NCBI RefSeq assembly: GCF_014656375.1 | Contig: NZ_BNCH01000010.1 | Span: forward strand, 29,162 to 93,161 | From: Aliiroseovarius zhejiangensis | GTDB lineage: Bacteria > Pseudomonadota > Alphaproteobacteria > Rhodobacterales > Rhodobacteraceae | Direction: 5' to 3' | DNA: 64,000 nt | Shown here: positions 45,910 through 55,701 of the stretch, one piece after another | How the letters are laid out: every line of letters begins with the position of its first letter | How positions within the stretch are numbered: position 1 is the stretch's first letter | Translations under genes and position numbers: made by a program | Notes under the pieces: model-generated | What the model saw: the letters and a program-made list of their open reading frames with translations, nothing else | The model's database searches: none | Told to the model about the DNA's origin: nothing

Positions 45910-46511
45910 AACGCAAATCCACCGACAACCGAAAGGCCGAGATCCTGTCGGCAACCTTTGATCTGGCATTCGAAGTCGGGCCGGATCACGTCACGACCGG
46001 CCGGATTGCCAAGCAGCTCGGCTTGACCCAACCGGCGATCTACAAACACTTCCCCAAGAAAGAGGACATTTGGAACGCAGTCGCGGACAAAGTGTGTTCA
46101 CAAATCAGGCAGAATGCCCAAATCGGTAAGGCCGTGGATATCCCGCCCGCGGACCGGCTACGGCGCATGATCATGGCGCATCTGCATCTGATCACCCAAT
46201 ACCCTGCCCTTCCCGAAATCATGGTCACACGCGATCCGACGGGGCGCCTGACCGAAACCCGCCACCTCCTTCTGACAGCGATGTTCGAATTTCGCGACAC
46301 CCTGATTGCCTGTTGTGAAGAGCTTCGCGCCACCGGCCAAATGCGCCCTGATTTGCAGCCGGAAGACGGCGCAACCCTTCTGGTCGGCCTGATCCAAAGC
46401 CTTGTTTTGCGCCTGATCCTGACCCGGGACACCAGCCATCTGGTGATCGAAGGCGAACGGCTTCTGAACCTGCAACTGTCCCTGTTTGAATGCGAAAGAC
46501 ACCAGCCATGA
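45906..46511 (+). CDS. TetR-family transcriptional regulator
   Basis: A 201-residue repressor. The N-terminal HTH (about 12-58) includes ILSATFDLAFEVGPDHVTTGRIAKQLGLTQPAIYKHFPKKEDIWNAV. The C-terminal ligand domain is all-helical. The start ATG at 45906 overlaps the upstream stop (ATGA) and the end overlaps the adaptor gene. It likely represses the operon through the GTTATAG-AC-CTATAAC palindrome and is released by an efflux substrate. Confidence 0.93.
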   Translation: MKRKSTDNRKAEILSATFDLAFEVGPDHVTTGRIAKQLGLTQPAIYKHFPKKEDIWNAVADKVCSQIRQNAQIGKAVDIPPADRLRRMIMAHLHLITQYPALPEIMVTRDPTGRLTETRHLLLTAMFEFRDTLIACCEELRATGQMRPDLQPEDGATLLVGLIQSLVLRLILTRDTSHLVIEGERLLNLQLSLFECERHQP

Positions 46512-47866
46512 GACCCGGTCTGAAACTGATCCTGATCACCTTGCCCCTTGCGCTGATCGGCGTCGCCATACTTGCCTATGTCATCTCGACCCGCACCCCG
46601 CCGGATCGCCACGAACTGTCCGAACGCGCCAGCCCTGTGCGGGTGATTACGGCAGAAAGCTATCAGGTCGCCCCGGCGCTCGTCGGGTTTGGCGTGGTGG
46701 CCCCCGCCCGCACCTATCAGGCGATTGCCGAAGTCGGCGGGACCGTCGATTTTGTCAATCCCTTGCTGCGTGACGGTCAGATCCTGCCCGCCGGATCGGT
46801 GCTTCTGCGCCTGTCGCCCGTCGACTTCAACCTGGCCATCGCTCAGGCCAAGGCCAACATTCGCGCCGCCGAGGCACGTTTGGCCGAGCTTGACGTTTCC
46901 GAAGCCAACCAACGCGCCGCCCTGAAAATCGAACTTGAGGCGCTGGAGCTGAAAGCAGCCGAAGTGGAGCGCGCCAACACGCTGTTCGCGGCTGGCACGA
47001 TGACCCAAACCGCCCGCGATTCCATTCGGGCTGCCCATCTGGCGCAGCGTCAAAAAGTGCAGGGGGTCGAAAGCACGCTTGCGCTTCTGCCCACACAGCG
47101 CGCTGCGCAAATCGAACAGATCGCACTGTATCAGGCCAACCTTGCCACCGCCGAACTGAATTTGGACCGCAGTGAAATTACGCTGCCTTTTGCCGCCCGT
47201 GTGGCCAGCCACTCGGTCGAGGTCGGGCAGTTCCTGAACAAAGGCCAATCTGCTGCAACGCTGGATGGGGTCGATCAGGCCGAAGTGGTTGTTCAGGCCG
47301 CGATGAGCGATTTCCGAAATCTGGTTCTGAACCGGCCAAACGGGCTGACAACCCTGCCGATGGACCCGGCCATGCTGACGGATACCCTGCACGAACTGCG
47401 GTTGCAGGCCACGGTCAGGCTTCGGCTGGGTGACGAGGTGCTGACATGGCCCGCCATTGTTGACCGGATCAGCGATGGCATTGACCCCAAAACCGGCACG
47501 GTGGGCTTGGTTGTGCAGATCAATGATGCTTATGGACAGGCCGGAAACGGGAACCGCCCGCCGCTGACCAAAGGTATGTTCGTTGACGTGGTCCTGCGCG
47601 CAGAACCGATCACCGGCATTGTCTTGCCGCGCGATGCCCTGCGGGACGGTCACGTCTTTGTCGCCGATGCAGACAACAGGCTGCGCCGCATCCGCGCCGA
47701 ACCGAAGCTCGTGCAGGGCGATATCGCGCTGTTTGCTGATACCATCGAGCAGGGCAGCCGGATTGTCCTGACCCCGCCGGTTCCGACCATCGACGGCGCG
47801 CTTCTGGATCCGCACCCGGACACACAGATCATGGACCGACTGCTGGCCGAGGATGCGGCCCAATGA
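46508..47866 (+). CDS. RND efflux periplasmic adaptor (membrane fusion protein)
   Basis: A 452-residue protein anchored by an N-terminal helix (about 6-27). Typical order: lipoyl half, coiled-coil hairpin (about 110-215, rich in Ala/Glu: AEARLAELDVSEANQRAALKIELEALELKAAEVERA), second lipoyl half (RSEITLPFAARV), beta-barrel, membrane-proximal domain (GIVLPRDALRDGHVFVADA). It links the RND pump to an outer-membrane channel, which is not encoded here. Start 46508 overlaps the TetR stop (ATGA); the upstream ATG at 46490 is rejected. Confidence 0.9.
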   Translation: MRPGLKLILITLPLALIGVAILAYVISTRTPPDRHELSERASPVRVITAESYQVAPALVGFGVVAPARTYQAIAEVGGTVDFVNPLLRDGQILPAGSVLLRLSPVDFNLAIAQAKANIRAAEARLAELDVSEANQRAALKIELEALELKAAEVERANTLFAAGTMTQTARDSIRAAHLAQRQKVQGVESTLALLPTQRAAQIEQIALYQANLATAELNLDRSEITLPFAARVASHSVEVGQFLNKGQSAATLDGVDQAEVVVQAAMSDFRNLVLNRPNGLTTLPMDPAMLTDTLHELRLQATVRLRLGDEVLTWPAIVDRISDGIDPKTGTVGLVVQINDAYGQAGNGNRPPLTKGMFVDVVLRAEPITGIVLPRDALRDGHVFVADADNRLRRIRAEPKLVQGDIALFADTIEQGSRIVLTPPVPTIDGALLDPHPDTQIMDRLLAEDAAQ

Positions 47867-50800
47867 TCCGGTTCTTCGCAGCGCATCCGACGATTGCCAA
47901 TCTTCTGATGATCCTGTTTCTGGCCGCTGGTCTGTTCGTCGCCCCAACGCTTCTGCGCGAAACCTTCCCCCGCGCCCAACCCAACGAGGTCGAAATCAGC
48001 GTGCCCTATCCCGGCGCCCGGCCCGAGGAAGTGGAAACCGCGATCTGCGAGCGGGTCGAAAACGCAATGAACGCCGTGACCGGCATCGAACGCCAATCCT
48101 GCGAGGCCCGCGAAAACTCGGCTCGTGCGGTTGTCACCATGCGCGAGGGCGACGATTTCCAGACCTTTGTGGCCGACATCAAATCCGAAATCGACGCGAT
48201 CACCGATTTTCCGGACCGGGCAGAAGCCCCGACGGTTCGGGCACTTGGCCTGACCGATTTCGTGGCGTCCGTGGCCATCACCGGGCCAACCTCTCGCACC
48301 GATCTGAAGGATTATGCCGAACAGACCCGAACCGCCATGCTGCGGTGGGGTGGCATCCCCAAGGTGGATATTCGCGGCTTCTCGACCCGAGAGCTGCAGG
48401 TCAACTTGCGCCCAGCCGACCTTCAGAAATTCGGCGTCTCGGTCACCGACATCGCACGCGCCATTCAGGCCAGCAGCCTGGATTTGCCCTCTGGCAGCAT
48501 CGAAGCGAGGACCGAAACCCTTTTGATCCGCGTCGCAGAGGAGCGTCGCGACACCAAGGCGCTGTCCAACCTGATCATCAGATCATCGGCACAGGGCGGG
48601 CAGGTTCGGCTGGGCGATATTGCCGATATCACCGAAGGCTTTGCGCTGGATGACGACGTCATCCTTTTTGACGGGCAACCCGCCGCCATCCTCGACATCA
48701 CCAAAACCCGCGCCGAAGACAGCCTGCGCACAATGGACGCGCTGAAGGCGTTTCTGGACGCCGAGCGCGCCCAGGCCCCGCCCGGCGTCACGCTCGAGAT
48801 CACCGCAGACGGGGTGTCGGTCGTGCGCGACCGGCTGACCTTGGTGGTGGTCAACGGTGTGCAGGGCCTGGCGCTGGTGTTCCTTGTCCTGTGGCTGTTC
48901 TTCGGGTTCCGCTTTTCGTTCTGGGTGGCCATGGGCCTGCCGGTGTCTTTCATGGGCGGCGTCGCCCTGATGGGGCTGGTGGGGTATTCGCTGAACCTGA
49001 TGACCACGCTGGGCCTGCTGATCGTGATCGGGCTGTTGATGGACGACGCCATCGTGATCGCCGAGAACATCGCCCGCCTCCGCGAAAAGGGACGCAGCGC
49101 ATTGGACGCGGCCGTGGAAGGTGCCACGCAGGTGTTTCCCAACGTGCTGGCCTCGTTCGGAACGACAGCAATGATCTTCGGCTCGCTTGCCTTTCTGTCC
49201 GGTGACCTTGGCGCCGTCTTGCGCGTTGTGCCGGTCGTGATGCTGTTCGTCCTGTCCGTGTCGCTGGTTGAGGCTTTCCTGATCCTGCCACATCACCTGA
49301 TCCACAGCCTCGAGGTCGCAAATCACGACACCGGCCTGAGCGCCCGCGTTGAACGGGCGGTTGACTGGACACGCCAACGTTTGGTCGGCCCGGTCGTCGA
49401 CCTGTCCATTCGCTGGCGCTATGCGGTGGCCGGGATCAGCCTGACGGTCCTTCTTATTTCTGCCAGTATGCTGGCGGGAGGTTTCCTGAAATTCACCGCC
49501 TTTCCCGAACTGGACGGCGACACCATCGTCGCACGGGTGCTGCTGCCGCAGGGCACGCCACTTTCGCGCACCGAACAGGTCGTTGCACAGCTCGAGGCAG
49601 GGCTGGAACATGTGAACGCCACCCTGACCCCTGACCAACCCGACCAGGCAACGCTTATCCGCCATGTCAGCGTCTATTACGGGCTGAACCGGGATGCGTT
49701 TGAAACGGGCGCGCACGTGGTCACGCTCAGCGTCGATCTGCTGCCCTCGGCGGAACGGATCAGCACACCGGGCGAGATCATGGCCCTGTGGCGTGACACG
49801 GTTGGCCCGGTCCCGGATGTGATCAGCCTGAAATACGCTGAAAGCACGATCGGCCCCGCCGGGATCGCCATCGACATGCGCCTGAAAGGCGACGATCTGG
49901 TGGCGCTCAAGTCAGCGTCGATCGAATTGCAGGACTGGCTGTGGCAGTATCAGGGCGTCACCTCGATCCTTGATGACCTGCGTCCCGGCAAACGCGAGCT
50001 GCGCATCACGCTGAAGGATGCCGCAGGGCCGATGGGGATTACCGCGGCCATGGTCGCCGATCAACTGCGGTCGGCCTATCTGGGCACCACGGTCAGCGAG
50101 ATGCAGATCGCCGGGAATCTTGTCGAACTCGTCGCCCAGTTCGGCCCGCCTGAGCGTGGTGATCGCGTTGTTTTCGACCATTTCAACGTAACGCGCGCGG
50201 ATGGATCCTATGTGCCGCTATCGGTTGTTGCCGAGGTCGAGATCGGACAGGGCTACAGCCGGATCAACCGCGAAAACGGTATTCGCACGGTGACGGTGCA
50301 AGGGTCCATCGACACCCGCATCGCCAACGCCAATGCCATCGTCAGCGATACGATGGCGCGATTCGTGCCGGATTTCCTGCAACGCCACCCAGCCGTCACA
50401 CTGGACATCGAAGGCCAGAACGCCGAGGCCGGCAAGACGCAGCAATCCATGTTGAAAGGGTTCATCATCGGATTGATGGGCGTTTTCCTTCTGCTCAGCT
50501 TTCTGTTCCGATCCTATGTCGAACCGATCGTCGTGATGCTGGTGATCCCGCTGTCCCTGCCCGGCGCCATCTTCGGACATATGGCAATGGGTCTGGATTT
50601 CTCGATGCCCAGCATGCTGGGTTTCGTGGCGCTGGCAGGGGTCGTCGTCAACAACTCCATCCTCTTGGTGGATTTCATCAAACATGAGCACGAGGACGTC
50701 GCAAATGTTTCCCAAGCCGCGGCCAGAGCTGCCCGCGCACGGTTTCGAGCGATCTTTCTGACCACAACAACCACCACAGCGGGTCTGTTGCCGATCCTGA

Positions 50801-50952
50801 CCGAAACCAACCTGCAAGCGCAAATTCTGATCCCCTTGGTGGCCAGCCTGGTCTTCGGCCTGCTCAGCGCAAGTTTTGTGGTCCTGTTCGTGCTGCCAGC
50901 CGTCTATGCGATCCTGGACGATCTGCACCTGAGCACGTTGGCGAAGTCCTAA
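47863..50952 (+). CDS. RND-family efflux permease (AcrB/MMPL-like)
   Basis: A 1029-residue inner-membrane proton antiporter of normal length. First helix near residues 8-27, large periplasmic loops (about 30-330 and 550-840), 12 helices in two repeats. Conserved helix-4 acidic pair in GLLMDDAIVIAENIARLREKG, and SLPGAIFGHMAMGLDFSMPSMLGFVALAGVVVNNSILLVDFIKHE in the second repeat. It exports drugs, detergents or lipophilic metabolites. The start overlaps the adaptor stop (ATGA). No terminator is obvious in the 197 bp that follow. Confidence 0.93.
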   Translation: MIRFFAAHPTIANLLMILFLAAGLFVAPTLLRETFPRAQPNEVEISVPYPGARPEEVETAICERVENAMNAVTGIERQSCEARENSARAVVTMREGDDFQTFVADIKSEIDAITDFPDRAEAPTVRALGLTDFVASVAITGPTSRTDLKDYAEQTRTAMLRWGGIPKVDIRGFSTRELQVNLRPADLQKFGVSVTDIARAIQASSLDLPSGSIEARTETLLIRVAEERRDTKALSNLIIRSSAQGGQVRLGDIADITEGFALDDDVILFDGQPAAILDITKTRAEDSLRTMDALKAFLDAERAQAPPGVTLEITADGVSVVRDRLTLVVVNGVQGLALVFLVLWLFFGFRFSFWVAMGLPVSFMGGVALMGLVGYSLNLMTTLGLLIVIGLLMDDAIVIAENIARLREKGRSALDAAVEGATQVFPNVLASFGTTAMIFGSLAFLSGDLGAVLRVVPVVMLFVLSVSLVEAFLILPHHLIHSLEVANHDTGLSARVERAVDWTRQRLVGPVVDLSIRWRYAVAGISLTVLLISASMLAGGFLKFTAFPELDGDTIVARVLLPQGTPLSRTEQVVAQLEAGLEHVNATLTPDQPDQATLIRHVSVYYGLNRDAFETGAHVVTLSVDLLPSAERISTPGEIMALWRDTVGPVPDVISLKYAESTIGPAGIAIDMRLKGDDLVALKSASIELQDWLWQYQGVTSILDDLRPGKRELRITLKDAAGPMGITAAMVADQLRSAYLGTTVSEMQIAGNLVELVAQFGPPERGDRVVFDHFNVTRADGSYVPLSVVAEVEIGQGYSRINRENGIRTVTVQGSIDTRIANANAIVSDTMARFVPDFLQRHPAVTLDIEGQNAEAGKTQQSMLKGFIIGLMGVFLLLSFLFRSYVEPIVVMLVIPLSLPGAIFGHMAMGLDFSMPSMLGFVALAGVVVNNSILLVDFIKHEHEDVANVSQAAARAARARFRAIFLTTTTTTAGLLPILTETNLQAQILIPLVASLVFGLLSASFVVLFVLPAVYAILDDLHLSTLAKS

Positions 50953-51149
50953 CGCTCTGCAGAGAAAGTCCTAGACCTCGCGTCATGCGCGTTCGCAACG
51001 TCGTTGACGTGGGACAATACCGACACCCGGCATCTCAGGTCAGAACCTTGAATTGTGAGCCGATACGCCATTGCCAAATCGAATGGCTAGAACAGCGCCT
51101 CACGTGCGATCCTTACTGTGCATCAAAGCCAATACTGACTGAGCCCAGA

Positions 51150-51779
51150 CTAAAAGATTTTCAGCAAAAGCTCCTGATGGCTCTCGCCAGGATCATACCC
51201 GAATTTTTCGAAATCATCACGATAGAACTCGGTCGCACGCGCACGGGTCTTCCCGGTCCAACGCACAGGTTCCTTGGCCTTGCTTCTGTTCACGTGGATG
51301 GATGCACCCTGAAGATCAAGGCCAAGATGCTCGGCGGCGGCGGCAAGGGGGTGTTCAAGCCCATTTTCCAGTTTGAAAACCTCTACATCCGGGCGAATGA
51401 AGTCCACCTGTGGCCGGAAATGGTTATCCATCAGGTAAGGATTTTTGTGATAGTTATCTATCGCTTTGTTCAACCAATCATCAAATGTCCGCTTCGCAAA
51501 CCCGCGCTTGCGACGATAGAAATATTCGCTGACCAGTCGTGTGAACGGGTGCCGAACCACCGCAAAACTGTAATCGTAAAACTCCGCGGGTATAACCTTT
51601 TCATAAATGTCGGCGTTCATATGTTGAAAAGTCGCCTTGCAATACCCGTTGAATCGCGAGCCGTAGAGCAGTGCAACTTTGGCTCCCGCATCTTTTAGGG
51701 CTTTTTCGATCGACGTCCCACCGGTTTTCGGCACATGCACAAAATGAACGAGCTTATCCGCGTTTCGTATAAGTGGCAT
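51150..51779 (-). CDS. Sulfotransferase family 2 protein
   Basis: A 209-residue protein with the PAPS-binding 5' loop VHVPKTGGTSIEKAL (about residues 14-28) and the 3'-phosphate motif FAVVRHPFTRLVSEYFYRR (about 72-90). This is the carbohydrate-sulfotransferase superfamily. It likely sulfates the polymer made by the adjacent capsule genes. It begins 8 bp after the GT2-TagF fusion gene and is probably co-transcribed. Direct evidence for the acceptor is lacking. Confidence 0.83.
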   Translation of the reverse strand: MPLIRNADKLVHFVHVPKTGGTSIEKALKDAGAKVALLYGSRFNGYCKATFQHMNADIYEKVIPAEFYDYSFAVVRHPFTRLVSEYFYRRKRGFAKRTFDDWLNKAIDNYHKNPYLMDNHFRPQVDFIRPDVEVFKLENGLEHPLAAAAEHLGLDLQGASIHVNRSKAKEPVRWTGKTRARATEFYRDDFEKFGYDPGESHQELLLKIF

Positions 51780-51787
51780 TTTATCCC

Positions 51788-53938
51788 TTAACCTGCGTTA
51801 TTGAAAACCACATCGCATACACGAACAGACGCGTTTCCATCTTCCCAAGGGCAGAACTTTTCGTGAAAGGCGTCAAGTGATTTTCGAGCAACCGTTGACT
51901 CATAGGTTCTGCGCCTCAGCGCCTCCGTCAATTGGTCCAAATCGTCACAGTACACGCCCGGATGTTCCTCCGAGATATCGAAGTACATGCCTCGCGCCTG
52001 CTCATAAAGTGCCTTGTCATATCCCAGAACCACAATCGGGCGCTTCAGCACAGCGAAGTCGAACATGATCGAAGAATAGTCAGTGATCAGAAGATCCGTG
52101 GCCAGAAGAACGTCGTTGGTGCTGTCATGTGCGCTAAGGTCGACAATCCGCGGATCTTTTGCCCAGGCACTGCTGGCGGAAAGGAAGTAGTGATCCCGAA
52201 TGGCAAGCACGCAATCCTCGTCAAGACCCTTCATGATCGCCGTGACGATCTGCTCTTTGTTTGGCTGCCCAGCAGCCTCGACACGTGGGTATTCCGGTCG
52301 GAACGTGGGCGCGTAAAGCACCACTCGTTTGTCGCTTGGAAGGCCCAGCTTCTTGCGGAACTCGGCTTGGTTGACATCACGCTGGGCAACCAGACGGTCA
52401 TTTCGCGGATACCCAGTCTCGATCATTTTGTAATTATATGGGAACCCCAACCGCCACACCCTCGAGGAATATGGGTTGGAAGAAATCACGTAATCCCATC
52501 GCAAGCAACGCCGGGCAAAAGCCATCGGGTCCTCGAAGGCCTTCGGATCTTTCGTCAGAATATCCAGCCCCATATACTTCAACGGTGTGCCGTGCTTGGT
52601 TTGCACGTGGATCGAGCCCGGTCGTTTCACCAGGAAGTCCGGGAAATTCGCGTTGTTGATCAGATAACCGGCGCGGGCCAGGTGATAGAAATAACGCAGG
52701 CTGTTCTGCCTGACGTGCTCGGCGTGGCCTTCTGTTTCCCTAAGGTCCTTGCCCGGTAGCACCACCCAGACATGCCGATAATCATCCCCGGCGGTGTTTT
52801 GAAGATGCTTGAAAATGGCGTAAGGATTGCACGCGATCTTCTTGCCCCAGTAAGATTCGTAAACAACAAGGTTGCGATCCATCGGCAGCTTCAAAAAAAC
52901 ATGCCGATATAGCTGAAGGTTTACAGCCTCCATCACGCGGCGGGCAAATGCTGGCGCCTGCCTTATGCCCAGCCTGACACGCAACAGGGTTTTGGCGCGG
53001 AAAACGCGCCGCAGGTAATATCCCCCATGATATCCCAGCGCGAGGTCGGACCGCGCCACTTCGGGGCGGCTGAAGTTTTCGGTCGGCTTGCATACCTGCC
53101 TGATCCGCTCCGCAAATCGCGGCTTGCTCGCATCGGGAAGCCGTCGGGAATCCAGAACATGCATCAGGCTTCTGAACCTTCTAAGCTTCAGACTGTCGGC
53201 ATAGGTCTTCCAGAGCACCGGATCGGCGCGAAGTGCTTCAAACAGCTCGTCCCAACGGTCAAAAATTTCGAAATGTGTGTCATTCTGGCTTCGCAAGATA
53301 GATCCGTCGCGCTGGCGATAGAGAACGATAACCTCAGGCGAGGTCGCAACCGTGTCCGCATACATCAAAGCAAGATAGTTCCACGCGATATCTTCGTACT
53401 TACCGACTGGAAAGGTCAGGCCGGTGCGTTGCAGAAATTCGCGCTTGTATAGCTTGTTCCATGCGACATTCAGATTCTCGAAAAGTGCGATCTTTTCCTT
53501 CGGTGTCGTGTGAACCCCCGCAGACAAGGCGTTGGTCATTGTGTTCGGAACCGCGCGCCCGTCAACATAAAGCCTGCTGTGGTTCAGGATGGCGAGATCC
53601 GGATCGGTGGCGATGGCATGTTGCATCAGTGCATGCGCCTCGGGCGTAAACAAGTCATCACCATCCAGATAGGCGATGTAGTCGCCGGACGCGTTTTCCG
53701 TCCCAAAATTGCGCACCGCCCCCAGCCCGCAGTTTTCGGGGCAGGTGATCATCCTGATGTTCGTCTGATTTTGTGCCATTTCTTCAATCAGACGCGGCGT
53801 TTCATCGGTCGAACAGTCGTTGACGACGATGATCTCGTGAAGGGGGGGGGACTGGTCAACCGCCGACTGAATGGCCTGCTGGATGAAGTTCTCGACATTA
53901 TAGGCCGCTATGATAACGGAAATACGCTTTGAAGACAT
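51788..53938 (-). CDS. GT2 glycosyltransferase fused to CDP-glycerol glycerophosphotransferase (TagF-like)
   Basis: A 716-residue bifunctional protein. The N-terminal GT2 domain (about 1-300) has ISVIIAAYNVENFIQQAIQS and the DxD-like DGDD at 92-95. The C-terminal domain (about 350-716) is a TagF/CDP-glycerol phosphotransferase: VQTKHGTPLKYMGLDI, VLYAPTFRPEY, LITDYSSIMFDFAVLKRPIV. Together they may extend a glycosyl/glycerol-phosphate polymer. The adjacent sulfotransferase and the TagB-like and Stealth genes on the other side suggest a phosphopolymer capsule. No membrane segment is evident, so peripheral. Confidence 0.88.
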   Translation of the reverse strand: MSSKRISVIIAAYNVENFIQQAIQSAVDQSPPLHEIIVVNDCSTDETPRLIEEMAQNQTNIRMITCPENCGLGAVRNFGTENASGDYIAYLDGDDLFTPEAHALMQHAIATDPDLAILNHSRLYVDGRAVPNTMTNALSAGVHTTPKEKIALFENLNVAWNKLYKREFLQRTGLTFPVGKYEDIAWNYLALMYADTVATSPEVIVLYRQRDGSILRSQNDTHFEIFDRWDELFEALRADPVLWKTYADSLKLRRFRSLMHVLDSRRLPDASKPRFAERIRQVCKPTENFSRPEVARSDLALGYHGGYYLRRVFRAKTLLRVRLGIRQAPAFARRVMEAVNLQLYRHVFLKLPMDRNLVVYESYWGKKIACNPYAIFKHLQNTAGDDYRHVWVVLPGKDLRETEGHAEHVRQNSLRYFYHLARAGYLINNANFPDFLVKRPGSIHVQTKHGTPLKYMGLDILTKDPKAFEDPMAFARRCLRWDYVISSNPYSSRVWRLGFPYNYKMIETGYPRNDRLVAQRDVNQAEFRKKLGLPSDKRVVLYAPTFRPEYPRVEAAGQPNKEQIVTAIMKGLDEDCVLAIRDHYFLSASSAWAKDPRIVDLSAHDSTNDVLLATDLLITDYSSIMFDFAVLKRPIVVLGYDKALYEQARGMYFDISEEHPGVYCDDLDQLTEALRRRTYESTVARKSLDAFHEKFCPWEDGNASVRVCDVVFNNAG

Positions 53939-54579
53939 CGCAACTCGGCTTCTACCAGGGACAAGTTGACTGGGTTACTCTCACAACCGATGAACCAGGT
54001 AAAGCGCCGAACAGGCGTTTGTGCATTTCATCGCGCGATGCGAGCGTTCCGGTTACGGGCCTTTACTATTGATAGTGCGTCAAGGTTTTCGCCCGATGAT
54101 CCCAGTTCGATACAGCCTTGCCACTCTGCGGTTCGCGTAGCGTCCGACGCAATCGGCATGTCACTTTGATCCGCTGAAACAACTCAAACCGATAGAGGCA
54201 TCGGAGCTTTAAAGCCCCTCGAAGATGCGCACATTGGATCTGCAAAAATCATTTCACCATAAACCGACTTTCGGATGATGTGGCATGCTCCGCAACTTCG
54301 AGAGGAAAGCGAAGTTCACGAAGTTTCTCTACCTCACCTTCGGTTGAAGGTGAGCGCCCCTTGGAACCGCCAAAACGGAGTGTTTCGCGCTGGTAATGCC
54401 CGTTGCGAATTGTGGACATTGTGACGCGGACACGGGAAGCAAAAAAGGACTGCGAAACACGGATCTTGGTGGCAGGCTCAACCTGATTGGCCTTTCTATT
54501 TATCCGCTAGACCACACATGCAATCATTGATAGATGAAATCATTCCCGCTTAAGCTGATCAAATTGTAACGGAAAAAAC
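53939..54579. other. 641-bp gene-poor region with hairpins
   Basis: Between two divergent capsule genes. The longest plus-strand frame (53966-54169) has no family resemblance and no ribosome site. Hairpins seen: CCGAT/ATCGG (54189-54204), GCTTTAAAGC (54206-54215), and CTCACCTTC-GGTT-GAAGGTGAG (54333-54354). GC falls sharply in its right half. It probably holds both promoters, perhaps a mobile-element scar. Confidence 0.4.
54333..54354. repeat. Perfect 9-bp hairpin
   Basis: CTCACCTTC (54333-54341), loop GGTT, GAAGGTGAG (54346-54354). No T tract. It lies in the gene-poor gap upstream of the TagB-like gene; purpose unknown. Confidence 0.5.
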
Positions 54580-55701
54580 ATGCGTCGCAATCTGGACGAT
54601 ATACGAGTCGGTTTCGTTATCTCTCACCCCTTTCACTATCTGATTTACCAGCCTCTGATACGGGCAATCAAAAACCCTTTAGTCGTTGTAGAAACAAGAA
54701 AAAGCACACCTTTTGGTTTCTCTCGGGATTTCTTCGATTCACTTGATTGTCCACACGTTGTGGTTGATGAGTCGAGACTGAGCGTAGTCGATCAGCAGGT
54801 TGACGTCATCTTCATCATGACGCCGAAGCATTTGAACGCAAGATTCCGTCATGCACGCACCGTGGTCGTGCAATATGGCATGGCGAAAGAGTACTACAAC
54901 TATGGACTGTGGCGCACGAGCGCCGATCTCAACATGATGTATGGACCTTACTCTACCAAGATGGTGGAGGGGCACGCGGTCGCGCGTTCAGTCGGAAATC
55001 TTAGACTGGATGGCTATACGCCCTCAAGGATAGGTGGTGGAGGTTTACTGTATTTGCCAACTTATGGCGAACTTTCCACGCTTGAACGGTTTGCGGATTT
55101 GCTGCCTCAGCTCAACTCGGCAATTCCGATCTCGATCAAACTGCACCACGCCTCCGAGTTTGCGAATGCTGACGTCATAGAGCGCTTAAAAGACAATCCG
55201 CGCATCACGCTTTTGGATGGCTATACGGATACTCTTGATCACATATCAGGGGCCGATATCGTATTGTCTGATTATTCGGGTGCCATTTTTGATGCGATCT
55301 TTCTTGATCGTCCAGTGGCATTGTTTCAACCCGGCTACACGCAGTCCGTAAAACGAACTGATGATAGAAGCATCGAAATCTCTTGCGGATCGAAGTTGGG
55401 TGAAGTCCTGGATAGTGATGACAGCCTGATAACGTTCTTCGACAGGCTCGCCAGTGAAGGTTACAATCTGGTTAACGCACAGATGAACCCCAGCGATTTC
55501 TTGAGCAACAAAGGTAAGGCAGTTCCGGCTGCCCTGGAACTTCTCGAACAGTTGATCAACGATGAGGTTGAGCGAACAATCGTTCAAGAATCGATTGGCT
55601 CAACATACGCAAAACTGGCCAGCCGACCCACCAAACCCGTGGTGATAAGCTTTCGCACAGCACTGCGGCAAAGACTCGATCGATGGGTTTCCGGCCAATG
55701 A
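54580..55701 (+). CDS. CDP-glycerol glycerophosphotransferase-like protein (TagB/TagF group)
   Basis: A 373-residue protein with the GT-B-like phosphotransferase motifs VVQYGMAKEYYNYG, LLYLPTYGELS, IKLHHASE and ADIVLSDYSGAIFDAIFLDRPVALFQPGY (family core SDYSG). It would add glycerol phosphate or a related polyol phosphate to the growing polymer. It lacks the long N-terminal glycosyltransferase of its neighbour. Codon use is markedly more A/T-rich than in the chromosome-type genes, which suggests recent acquisition. The next gene overlaps it by 4 bp. Confidence 0.75.
   Translation: MRRNLDDIRVGFVISHPFHYLIYQPLIRAIKNPLVVVETRKSTPFGFSRDFFDSLDCPHVVVDESRLSVVDQQVDVIFIMTPKHLNARFRHARTVVVQYGMAKEYYNYGLWRTSADLNMMYGPYSTKMVEGHAVARSVGNLRLDGYTPSRIGGGGLLYLPTYGELSTLERFADLLPQLNSAIPISIKLHHASEFANADVIERLKDNPRITLLDGYTDTLDHISGADIVLSDYSGAIFDAIFLDRPVALFQPGYTQSVKRTDDRSIEISCGSKLGEVLDSDDSLITFFDRLASEGYNLVNAQMNPSDFLSNKGKAVPAALELLEQLINDEVERTIVQESIGSTYAKLASRPTKPVVISFRTALRQRLDRWVSGQ

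Noticed and set aside
53966..54169. A 67-residue plus-strand frame in the gene-poor gap
   Set aside because: No recognisable domain, no ribosome site; likely chance.
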